Assembly: GCA_031082285.1 (NCBI GenBank)
Contig: JAVHLK010000012.1
Span: forward strand, 1-64,000
Origin: Desulfomonilaceae bacterium
Lineage (GTDB): Bacteria > Desulfobacterota > Desulfomonilia > Desulfomonilales > Desulfomonilaceae
Length of the DNA stretch: 64,000 bases
Reading direction: 5' to 3'
This document shows positions 54,344 through 62,214 of the stretch, piece after piece. Under the pieces are notes generated by a model, which was not told where the DNA came from, ran no database searches, and saw nothing but the letters and a program-made list of their open reading frames with translations. The position numbers and the translations under genes were made by a program. The first letter of the stretch is position 1; each line of letters opens with the position of its first letter.

Positions 54344-56317
54344 ATGGGAAACGGGCCCACACGGTATGACCGCCATGTGACGTTCTCTGGTCAAACCGCA
54401 TTCATCAAGAGCGTGGAGGAATACGAACAGGTCTACAACAGGTCTGTTGAGGAAGTCGAATCCTTCTGGGGGGAAAGTGCTCGTGAATACCTGTCGTGGG
54501 ATAGGGCGTGGGACTTTGTCCTGCGTCATGACCTTGAGGAAGCGCGTATTCAATGGTTCGGCGGCGGATTGCTCAATGCGTCGTACAATTGTCTCGACAG
54601 GCATCTGGACACGCGCGGCGACACGACGGCCTATTACTGGGAAGGCGACAGTCCTTCGGAACATCGAGCGATCGCCTACTCGGAACTGCACCGATCCGTG
54701 TGCGAGTTGGCCGCGTTACTGAAGGCACGGGGTGTCGGCAGAGGGGATCGAGTCATCATTTACATGCCCATGATCGTCGAACTGGTTGTGGCCATGTTGG
54801 CGTGCGCACGAATCGGCGCGGTTCATTGCGTCGTGTGCACGGAATTCGGCGTCGAATCGCTCGCGGATCGGATCGACTTGATCCGGTCGGTTGCTGTGGT
54901 CACATCCGACGGGGGTCTCCGGGGGGGAGCGGTCTTTCCGGTCAAACCGACCGTGGACGAGGCGCTGACAAGGTGTACGGGGGTACACACGGTCGTGGTC
55001 TTCAACCGATGCGGCCTCAATCCCGACATGCGCAACGAGAGAGACATTTGGTGGCATGAGGCCGTCCCGGGTACGTCCCCTACCGGCTGGGTCGCTCCGG
55101 AACCTATGAATGCGGAAGACCCGCTGTTCATCGCATTTGCCGGAACCAACACCGGCAAGCCCAAAGCTCTGGTCCACACCCACGGGGGGTACCTCCTCTG
55201 GGCCGCCATGACAAGTCGACTCATCTTCAACCTGTCGGAAAATGACGTTTTCTGGTTTACCGGTAACCTCGGCAAGGTCGTCGGCCAGAGTCTGGGCGTC
55301 TACGGACCGCTGATCAACGGAGTATCCTCAGTGCTCTTCGAGGGCGTCTCCAATTACCCCGACTACGACCGATACTGGCGGATCGTGGAGAAGCTCTGCG
55401 TGGGAAAATTCTGCACGGAACCCCATGAAATTCGCGTCCTGGCTTCGAGGGGAAAGGAACATGCGGCCGGGCACGATCTTTCCTCTCTCCGGATCCTAGG
55501 CAGTTGTGGGGAAGCCCTGTCTCCCGAGACCTGGTGGTGGTACTTCGAACATGTCGGCGGAGGAAGATGTCCCGTAATGAACATGTGGTCTCAGAGCGAA
55601 AGCGGCGGCCCCATGTTGAGCCCGTTTCCAGGCGTGGGTCCCGTCAAGCCCGGATCGGTCTCCTTTCCGTTCCTCGGAGTGAAACCCGTTGTACTCGACC
55701 TGAACACGGGGGAGGAGACCAAGTTTCCCGGCCAGGAAGGGGCATTCTTCATTGGAAAACCATGGCCGGGCATGGCCAGAACCATATTCGAGGATCATCA
55801 GAGCTATATCGAAACCTATTTTGCGCCGTTTCAAGCACTTTTCATCACCGGCGACGGAGCCAAGATCGACGAGGACGGGTGCTACTGGATCACCGGACGC
55901 ATCGACGACGTCCTCAAGGTCGCGGGGCATCGTATAGGCGCGTGGGAGATCGAAACAGTGCTGGTGGAACATGACGGGGTGGTTGAGGCGGCTGTTGTGG
56001 GCTTCCCGCATCCGATCAAGGGGCAAGGACTGTACGCGTTCGTCACGGTTGGGCCGGGAGTTGAAAAATCCGATGCATTGAACCGTGAGTTGAGAGATTT
56101 CCTTAGGTCACGTATCGGCGTCATGGCAGTGCCCGACGCTCTGCAATGGGCCGAAGATCTCCCCAAGACCCGCAGTGGAAAGATCCTGCGACGTCTTCTG
56201 CAGAAGATCGCCTTGGGTGAGGTGGACGATCTCGGCGACACCGCGACGGTCGCAAATCCCGCGGCCATCGAGGCGTTGATACGGAACAGGATCGGAGTGC
56301 CGGACGGCGGCGGCTAG
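54344..56317 (+). CDS. Acetyl-CoA synthetase paralogue with altered active site
   Basis: A 657-residue protein clearly homologous to Acs along its length, closest in this window to the gene at 62215. Key motifs are changed. The ATP loop reads FAGTNTGKPKALVH (265-278) instead of [25 protein letters not shown] (306-316) replaces [19 protein letters not shown] (356-364) replaces [19 protein letters not shown] (413-422) replaces [10 protein letters not shown], so the pocket Trp corresponding to Salmonella Trp414 is Ser416. The hinge GRIDDVLKVAGHRIG and catalytic Lys613 (PKTRSGKIL) are kept. It may use a different acid, or bind nucleotide or acyl-AMP without full catalysis. The frame is intact with a strong AAGGAGG, so it is not simply a pseudogene. 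Confidence 0.9.
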   Translation: MGNGPTRYDRHVTFSGQTAFIKSVEEYEQVYNRSVEEVESFWGESAREYLSWDRAWDFVLRHDLEEARIQWFGGGLLNASYNCLDRHLDTRGDTTAYYWEGDSPSEHRAIAYSELHRSVCELAALLKARGVGRGDRVIIYMPMIVELVVAMLACARIGAVHCVVCTEFGVESLADRIDLIRSVAVVTSDGGLRGGAVFPVKPTVDEALTRCTGVHTVVVFNRCGLNPDMRNERDIWWHEAVPGTSPTGWVAPEPMNAEDPLFIAFAGTNTGKPKALVHTHGGYLLWAAMTSRLIFNLSENDVFWFTGNLGKVVGQSLGVYGPLINGVSSVLFEGVSNYPDYDRYWRIVEKLCVGKFCTEPHEIRVLASRGKEHAAGHDLSSLRILGSCGEALSPETWWWYFEHVGGGRCPVMNMWSQSESGGPMLSPFPGVGPVKPGSVSFPFLGVKPVVLDLNTGEETKFPGQEGAFFIGKPWPGMARTIFEDHQSYIETYFAPFQALFITGDGAKIDEDGCYWITGRIDDVLKVAGHRIGAWEIETVLVEHDGVVEAAVVGFPHPIKGQGLYAFVTVGPGVEKSDALNRELRDFLRSRIGVMAVPDALQWAEDLPKTRSGKILRRLLQKIALGEVDDLGDTATVANPAAIEALIRNRIGVPDGGG

Positions 56318-56394
56318 GCCCTGAAACGACGGAAGCCTCCGAGAGGCGGACCGATTCCATCGCGACCGCCGCACGTGCATGGACACGGTACTCG

Positions 56395-57147
56395 CTACCG
56401 GACCATCAGCGGGATCTTCCCCGCAGAGTACAGATCGTTGAGGGTGACGTAACCCGCCTCCTGAAGTTTGGTGACCAGGAACAGAAACAGATACGCGGTC
56501 TGCATCGCGTCTCCCAACGCGTCATGCTGAGCGAATTTCGGCAAATCGTACTCTTTGGCCAGAAGGCCGAGATTCAACGGCATGTACGGACTCACGTAGC
56601 CGCGTTCCGAACGCCGTCTGTACTCGTGATGGGCTTGAGCCAATTTCATGGAATCGAGGCAAGGATTTCGTATGATCCCTCCCAAATACTTCTTCAACGC
56701 CCTGTTTAGGAAATTCACGTCCAACTGAACATAATGGCCGAGCAAGAGAGCGGGGCCAACATACGCGACGAACGCGGGGAGGACTTTTTCCGGGTCCGGT
56801 GCGTCCTTCAATTGCTCGGATGTGATCCGATGTACCAGTGTGCTGTCTTTGGGGATCGGTCTGGTAGGTCGTACATAGGTGAAGAAGGTGTCCCCTGGGA
56901 CGATGCTCAGACCTGTTATGCGCACGGCGCCGATGGCAACGATCTCGTCGCGGCGCGGGTTGAGTCCCGTGAGTTCAGTGTCGAAGCAGACGAATTCACA
57001 GTCCCGAAGGTGTTTATTCTGATCCAAGGAACTGAAATACTTTTCGTTTTCTTCGATAAGCGGATGCTTTGGCCGCGGTGACAACCCCAACAACGACCAA
57101 CGCTGTCTCCACTTCACCAACCTGTCCGAAGAGAAAATAGATCGCAC
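56395..57147 (-). CDS. DnaQ-like DEDDh 3'-5' exonuclease
   Basis: A 250-residue protein of the exonuclease superfamily. ExoI motif FDTELTGLNPRRDEIVAIGAVRI (Asp/Glu), ExoII LLGHYVQLDVNFLN (Asp) and ExoIII HDALGDAMQTAYLF (His and Asp) form the complete DEDDh set. It starts two bases before the end of the upstream DUF294 gene, so they are co-transcribed. In several proteobacteria an exonuclease of this type and a DUF294 protein are encoded beside actP and acs; its role there is not understood. It may degrade a nucleotide signal or RNA; this is inference. Confidence 0.9.
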   Translation of the reverse strand: MRSIFSSDRLVKWRQRWSLLGLSPRPKHPLIEENEKYFSSLDQNKHLRDCEFVCFDTELTGLNPRRDEIVAIGAVRITGLSIVPGDTFFTYVRPTRPIPKDSTLVHRITSEQLKDAPDPEKVLPAFVAYVGPALLLGHYVQLDVNFLNRALKKYLGGIIRNPCLDSMKLAQAHHEYRRRSERGYVSPYMPLNLGLLAKEYDLPKFAQHDALGDAMQTAYLFLFLVTKLQEAGYVTLNDLYSAGKIPLMVR

Positions 57148-57149
57148 GG

Positions 57150-59081
57150 CTATTCGCTGACTTTGAATTCCGACTTGATGAAGGCCTGAACCCTCCCGAT
57201 TACGGCAAATGCTTCCTTGAGGGCCTGTTTCTCAAGATCCGACAGGTCTGAGGGGTCCACGAAGTTGTTCGGGGTAAGACCGGCTTCCATCATTCGCATC
57301 TGGTGGACCAGGCGCAACTGCATCTGAAACTCGTAGGCCTCGCTTGTTTCAGTGTACAGATCCTTGGGGATATAATTGCCGTCTGCAAGGAGCTTGAGAC
57401 GCGCGAGCGTGTTGGTCTCCGATATGCCGTGTGCCAGAGCGAGCAGTCGAGCGAAGTCCACCAACGGCGTGAGACCCCGCGTCTTCAAGTCCAGTCGATT
57501 CTTGTGCGCGCCGTCCTTTTCCACGATGAAGTTCCGAAAGAAAGATAAGGGGGGTTTGTTCTGCAGAGAATCCTTGGCAAGGTGCATGAGGAATATGCCC
57601 TTCTTGGGCGCAGTCTCCGACAGGTGCCTGCGCAACCGTTCACCGAGGCCTACGTGCCCGAAACCGGGACGAAAATCAAAGAAGACCGTGGCGTGCATGA
57701 CTTCGTTGGGCTCGGGCGACCCCATCCATCGATCGAAATACCCCTGCCATGCGTCGTAGGGCTTTCTCCATCTCGGATTCGACGCCATCATCTCACCTTT
57801 GCACAGGGGATACCCGCAGGCTTCCAAGTGCTGAATGGCGCGGTTCCCAAAGCGCCTGAAATAGAGTTTTGCCGTCTTGATCGCTTCCCAATCGTCGGGT
57901 GGAGTATCGTAGATCAGCGCGTTGTCTTGATCGGTCTTGAAGGTCTGTTCCTTCCGTCCTTCACTTCCCATCATGAGCCAACAGAACGGCTGTGGCGAGG
58001 GGCCCATCTCCTCGTACAACAAGGCGAGCATGCGGTCTACGATATGGTCGTTGAGCACTGAGATCATACGCGTAATGTTGTTCGCTTTCGCGCCTTCCTC
58101 AATAAGTGCACGCACAATCGTGGGTACTTTTTGGGACAGCGAGTAAAGCCCTTCAATCTTTTTCTGAGCCACGATTTCCCTGAACAGATAGAGCGGAGAC
58201 GTACCCTGATGAACCATGATGTCGTGGGCCGTCACGACGCCGATAATCTCCTTTTGCCTCTCTACCGCAAGATGATGCACCTTGAGTTTCATCATCTGCA
58301 GGAGCGCGTCGAAACACACCGCATGAGAGAATATGGTATGCACCGGCGATGTCATAATCCTTTCCACCGGAGCCAGATAGTCCAGTCCCTTTGCGACGAC
58401 CTTGGACCTGATGTCTTTGTCCGTAACGATCCCAACGACATTCTCTTCCCGATCCCTGACGAGCAAGGAACCGATCCTGTGGTGGGACATGGCAACCGCG
58501 GCTTGCTGAATGGTTTCGCCGGCCGATATGGTTTGCAGAGGCCGTGTGATCACATCCGCAACCTCGACGCTGAACATGTAGAATGGGGCCTGGGGTCCGG
58601 ATCGCCGCTTCTGGTTTCTCAATTCGGAATAGGCCGTGCACACGACATCTTCGGAGAACCGCTGAAGGTAGTACTGAGCCACCCGTGGACTGTTCTTGAT
58701 AAGATCGAGAAAGGCCTCTTTTTCCAGCAGCCAGCAGAAGGTGTCCTCCACCGTCTCGACGTTGAGATTCGCTCTGGATCCCCTGATTATTCCCAGTGCT
58801 CCGAAGTATCCCCCTTCGCCCCGGAAGTCCTTGAGCGTGACCTCCCTATTGTCGTCGGTGAGATACACTTTGACTCCCCCTCGATTGATCAGATACAGGT
58901 GGGTCACTTCGGAAACGTCCTGTTGGAGCACAAGAGTGCCCTTGGCGAAGAAATCCTGTGTGCACCGTGTGGACAGGTTCCGCAGAACCTCGTCGTCCAA
59001 ATCCTTGAACGGGAGAATCTTCCGGAGGAACCGAACCACGGACTCCGGGTCTGCTAAGTGAATATTGCCGTCCTTGACCAT
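57150..59081 (-). CDS. cNMP-binding/CBS/DUF294 nucleotidyltransferase-like protein (copy 1)
   Basis: A 643-residue cytoplasmic signalling protein. In order: cyclic-nucleotide-binding-like domain (about 15-130, FFAKGTLVLQQDVSEVTHLYLI), two CBS motifs (about 170-285, VVGIVTDKDIRSK and IIGVVTAHDIMVHQG), a nucleotidyltransferase-like DUF294 domain with MGSEGRKEQTFKTDQDNALIYD, and the DUF294 C-terminal helical domain with NFIVEKDGAHKNRLDLKTRGLTPLVDFARLLAL. The GSxGRxEQ ... DxD pattern suggests intact metal and nucleotide ligands. I start at ATG 59081, with GAGGAG six bases upstream. It is co-transcribed with the exonuclease gene and is a close paralogue of the next gene. Confidence 0.92.
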   Translation of the reverse strand: MVKDGNIHLADPESVVRFLRKILPFKDLDDEVLRNLSTRCTQDFFAKGTLVLQQDVSEVTHLYLINRGGVKVYLTDDNREVTLKDFRGEGGYFGALGIIRGSRANLNVETVEDTFCWLLEKEAFLDLIKNSPRVAQYYLQRFSEDVVCTAYSELRNQKRRSGPQAPFYMFSVEVADVITRPLQTISAGETIQQAAVAMSHHRIGSLLVRDREENVVGIVTDKDIRSKVVAKGLDYLAPVERIMTSPVHTIFSHAVCFDALLQMMKLKVHHLAVERQKEIIGVVTAHDIMVHQGTSPLYLFREIVAQKKIEGLYSLSQKVPTIVRALIEEGAKANNITRMISVLNDHIVDRMLALLYEEMGPSPQPFCWLMMGSEGRKEQTFKTDQDNALIYDTPPDDWEAIKTAKLYFRRFGNRAIQHLEACGYPLCKGEMMASNPRWRKPYDAWQGYFDRWMGSPEPNEVMHATVFFDFRPGFGHVGLGERLRRHLSETAPKKGIFLMHLAKDSLQNKPPLSFFRNFIVEKDGAHKNRLDLKTRGLTPLVDFARLLALAHGISETNTLARLKLLADGNYIPKDLYTETSEAYEFQMQLRLVHQMRMMEAGLTPNNFVDPSDLSDLEKQALKEAFAVIGRVQAFIKSEFKVSE

Positions 59082-59442
59082 CGTCTCTCCTCTATCCGAG
59101 AAGCTCAAGCGAGCATCACCACGGGAAAGCGAGTCGCAGACCGGGGATGGTCTCGCTTTGTCCAAACCGGTGTGAGCGAATTACGGCGGTTCACATTGCG
59201 AGGGCGAAGCCCACGGCAAACTCGAACGGTTAAGATTACGTGACCGTATTCATGCAAAGTTGCACTAAAGATCCGAACGGACCGGCACCGCAAGGGATTC
59301 GTTGAGAGAATATCCCCCTATGGATCCAAATGCAACAACAGTCGCCCGCCGCCGTCTTTCCGTGGGACCAAGGTCCCTCGGGCAGACCGTCATTTTCATT
59401 GTGCCGATCACTACCGACCGCTTTGGGACTTCGGTACCGTAT
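59082..59442. other. Intergenic region between DUF294 paralogues
   Basis: About 360 bp without a supported gene. An AT-rich patch near 59,230-59,260 could hold a promoter for copy 1, but no clear hexamer pair was found. Confidence 0.35.
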
Positions 59443-61362
59443 CTACAGCACGGAAGGAAACGCTCGTTTGATATGCGCGAGCATTCGATCGATGACGGAA
59501 AAGGCCTCCTTGAGGGTATTCCTCTCAACATCCGACAGATCGGCGGGGTCGATGAAGCTGTCGGGAACGAGACCGGCTTCCACCATCTCAAGCTGATGGA
59601 CGAGATTCAGCTGAATCTGAAACTCATAGGCCTGTCCGGCATCGGCGTAGAATTCTCCCGAAATCCGCTCCGTTTCCGCCATTATTCGCATCCTGTCCAG
59701 GGTATTGGTTTCTTCGATACCGTAACGAAGGGCCATCAACCTGGCGAAATTCACAATGGGCGATAAGCCCCTTTTCTTGAGATCCAGGCGATTCTTGTGT
59801 TCGCCGTTTTTCTCCACGATGAAGTTCCGGAAGAACGACAGCGGCGGCCAACTATGGAGGCAGTCCGCGGCCAAATGATTGAGAAAGGAATGCTGTCGCT
59901 CAGCCAGACGGGATACTTTGCGCCGCAGTGCATAGCCCAGGTCTACTTCTCCGTACACGGGGCGGAAATCAAAGAAAATGGCCGCGGTTGCCGTGTCCGT
60001 CGGTTCGGGAGACGCCACCCAATCATGGAAGTAGTTGACCCAGACCGAGTAAGGTTTGCACCATCTTGGATTGGATGCCATGAAGTCGCTCTTACACCTT
60101 GGATAGCCGCACGCAATCAGATGCTCGGACGCGAGGTGACCGAGGGTTCGAAAATAGTCTTCCGCCGCTTGACCGGGAGTACCCTCTTCAGGGTCTTGGT
60201 AGATGATCGCATTGTCCTGATCAGTCCTAAACGTCTGTTCCTCTCGTCCGTCACTCCCCAGGCTGAGCCAGCAAAAGTTCACCGGAGGGGGGCCCAGTCG
60301 CTCTATCAACAGATCCAGTATTCGACCGACAATACAGTCATTGAGAAGCGTGATGACCCGGGAGATGTTTCGACCCTGCGCGCCCTCCTCGATCAACGTG
60401 CGTACCCCGGCCGGTACCTTTTCGGAAAGCACGAAGAGACTTTCCATGTCTTTCTCCGCAGCGATGTCACGGAACAGGTAGAGCGGCGGACCGCCCTGAT
60501 AGGCCATGATGTCGTGCGCGGTGACGACGCCCAGGATTTGCTTTCTGTGCTCGACGACCAGGTGGTCGTATCCATCCCTGATAATTCGCAGCAGTGCATC
60601 GAAACAGTCGCTCTGAGCCGATATGGTGCGGACCGGCGATGCCATGATTCGGTCAACGGTAAGGTCGTACTCAAGACCCCGGGCAACCGCTTTCCGCAAA
60701 TCTCTGTCGGTCACGATCCCGACGATGCAGCCGGAAGGATTCCGGACAAGGACCGATCCGATGCCCCGGTCGGCCATGGCTCCCCCCGCCTCACGGATCG
60801 TCGCGCTCGTTGCAACGATCGCCGGCTGAGTTCTTATAAGCGCCTGAATCCTGGTGTTGAAGAGATACAGGGCCTCTTCCTTTCGAGCGCGCATCTTTTG
60901 GCTGCGGAGTACACTGTAGGCGTCACAGATGACGTCTTCCGAAAGACCGTGCAAGTAGAACCGCGCGACGCGTGGATTTCGTCTGACGAGATCGAGAAAG
61001 GTCCCTTTTTCAACCATGAGGCAGAACGTGTCCTCCACAGCCTCTACCGTGAGATCGGCTCTGTCGCCCCGTACTATGCTCAAGGCGCCGATGGCGGCAC
61101 CTTCTCCGCCGTAGTCCTTGAGTGTGGCCACTGTCTCGTCGGCTTGAAAGTAAACCTTTACGCCCCCCTTCTGAACCAAACAAAGGTGGGTAACTTCAGA
61201 TACGTTTTGACGAAATATGATGCTTCCCTTGGGGAAGAAATTGATCAGACAATGCCTGGAGAGACGCTCCAGTTCCCCCGAATCCAAATGGGTGAAGGGA
61301 AGGGTTTTGCCCAGGAAGTCCAGAAGCATACGGGGAACCGTCGAATATTCATTACTACCCAT
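59443..61362 (-). CDS. cNMP-binding/CBS/DUF294 nucleotidyltransferase-like protein (copy 2)
   Basis: A 639-residue paralogue of copy 1 with the same domain order: cNMP-binding-like (FFPKGSIIFRQNVSEVTHLCLV), CBS pair (IVGIVTDRDLRKA, ILGVVTAHDIMAYQG), the DUF294 core LGSDGREEQTFRTDQDNAIIYQ, and the C-terminal domain NFIVEKNGEHKNRLDLKKRGLSPIVNFARLMAL. Identity to copy 1 is about half by eye. Both follow one another on the minus strand between ligase genes on the plus strand. The duplication probably predates their present divergence. ATG 61362 is preceded by GGAGG. Signal and partner are unknown; linkage to acetate activation is inferred from conserved neighbourhoods. Confidence 0.92.
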   Translation of the reverse strand: MGSNEYSTVPRMLLDFLGKTLPFTHLDSGELERLSRHCLINFFPKGSIIFRQNVSEVTHLCLVQKGGVKVYFQADETVATLKDYGGEGAAIGALSIVRGDRADLTVEAVEDTFCLMVEKGTFLDLVRRNPRVARFYLHGLSEDVICDAYSVLRSQKMRARKEEALYLFNTRIQALIRTQPAIVATSATIREAGGAMADRGIGSVLVRNPSGCIVGIVTDRDLRKAVARGLEYDLTVDRIMASPVRTISAQSDCFDALLRIIRDGYDHLVVEHRKQILGVVTAHDIMAYQGGPPLYLFRDIAAEKDMESLFVLSEKVPAGVRTLIEEGAQGRNISRVITLLNDCIVGRILDLLIERLGPPPVNFCWLSLGSDGREEQTFRTDQDNAIIYQDPEEGTPGQAAEDYFRTLGHLASEHLIACGYPRCKSDFMASNPRWCKPYSVWVNYFHDWVASPEPTDTATAAIFFDFRPVYGEVDLGYALRRKVSRLAERQHSFLNHLAADCLHSWPPLSFFRNFIVEKNGEHKNRLDLKKRGLSPIVNFARLMALRYGIEETNTLDRMRIMAETERISGEFYADAGQAYEFQIQLNLVHQLEMVEAGLVPDSFIDPADLSDVERNTLKEAFSVIDRMLAHIKRAFPSVL

Positions 61363-62214
61363 AACACCTCCTCAGAATGGGCAACGAAGGTTGCAGAAGG
61401 GTCGGGTCTTCCGGAGAGTGCGTCTGCATGTTCACTGTATCACATTCCAGGCTCGGCGCCGACAATCGTACTTGACATCTTTCGGATTTCAGGTGAAATT
61501 GTTCAAGGGCGTTCTATTCCATCCGATGCACAGTGGTCGCTTGAGCGAGTGCCGTTCGTGAAGAATCCATCCACAGCGAAAGTCCGGCGCGGTGCATCCG
61601 CAGTTCCAGTGCTCAAGGGACCTTGACGTGGCGCTTGAGTAGCCGGCGGTTGGGTCCGTTTGGAGGCACGACGCGTGAGGAGTACCTCCGAGGGTCTACA
61701 GACCGGCGATACACGGTCGCAGAACGGATCGGTGTCGGCCTCAGAGCCATGAACCGGGACCACGGCGGGCACCGCCGCGATGCGCAACGTGGCCCTGGTA
61801 GCGGATCCGAGATGGGCAAGAGCGTCTCCCCCCACGATTCGCTTCTCATCAAGAAACCATCGGTTGTCGGTTGTGGCCGATGCGTGCCGCGGTCGGCGGA
61901 AGTCGCCATTGTTCATACGGTCGATACGTCACAGCTCATTCGCTCGATCGTGGTACGGTCGTTGCCTTCCATAACGCGGGCGAATGAGCCGTCCTATTCG
62001 ATCAACGTGCCGACGTACGGACCGGGGCTCCGGTAACGGAAGAGTAATACCGGTACTTGCGGGGTGCGACACGTCGCTTTCGTGAAGGACGGTTATATCG
62101 TTTGAGTTACGCACCCTTATCTCACGAACATACGAGTCATATCCGAGCAGCCAATGCTCGACGACGAACACTTTGGATTCTTGGGAATCAAGAAAATGAA
62201 GGGAGGTTTTTTCA
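61363..62214. other. Long leader region upstream of acs
   Basis: About 850 bp between divergent genes. No protein-like frame and no recognised RNA element. AAGGGAGG at 62199-62206 is the acs ribosome binding site. I looked for a sigma-54 -24/-12 pair and found none that is convincing. Confidence 0.4.

Noticed and set aside
57603-61626. Long plus-strand frames opposite the DUF294 genes (for example 58131-59057 and 59797-61626)
   Set aside because: Antisense shadows of two well-supported multidomain proteins.
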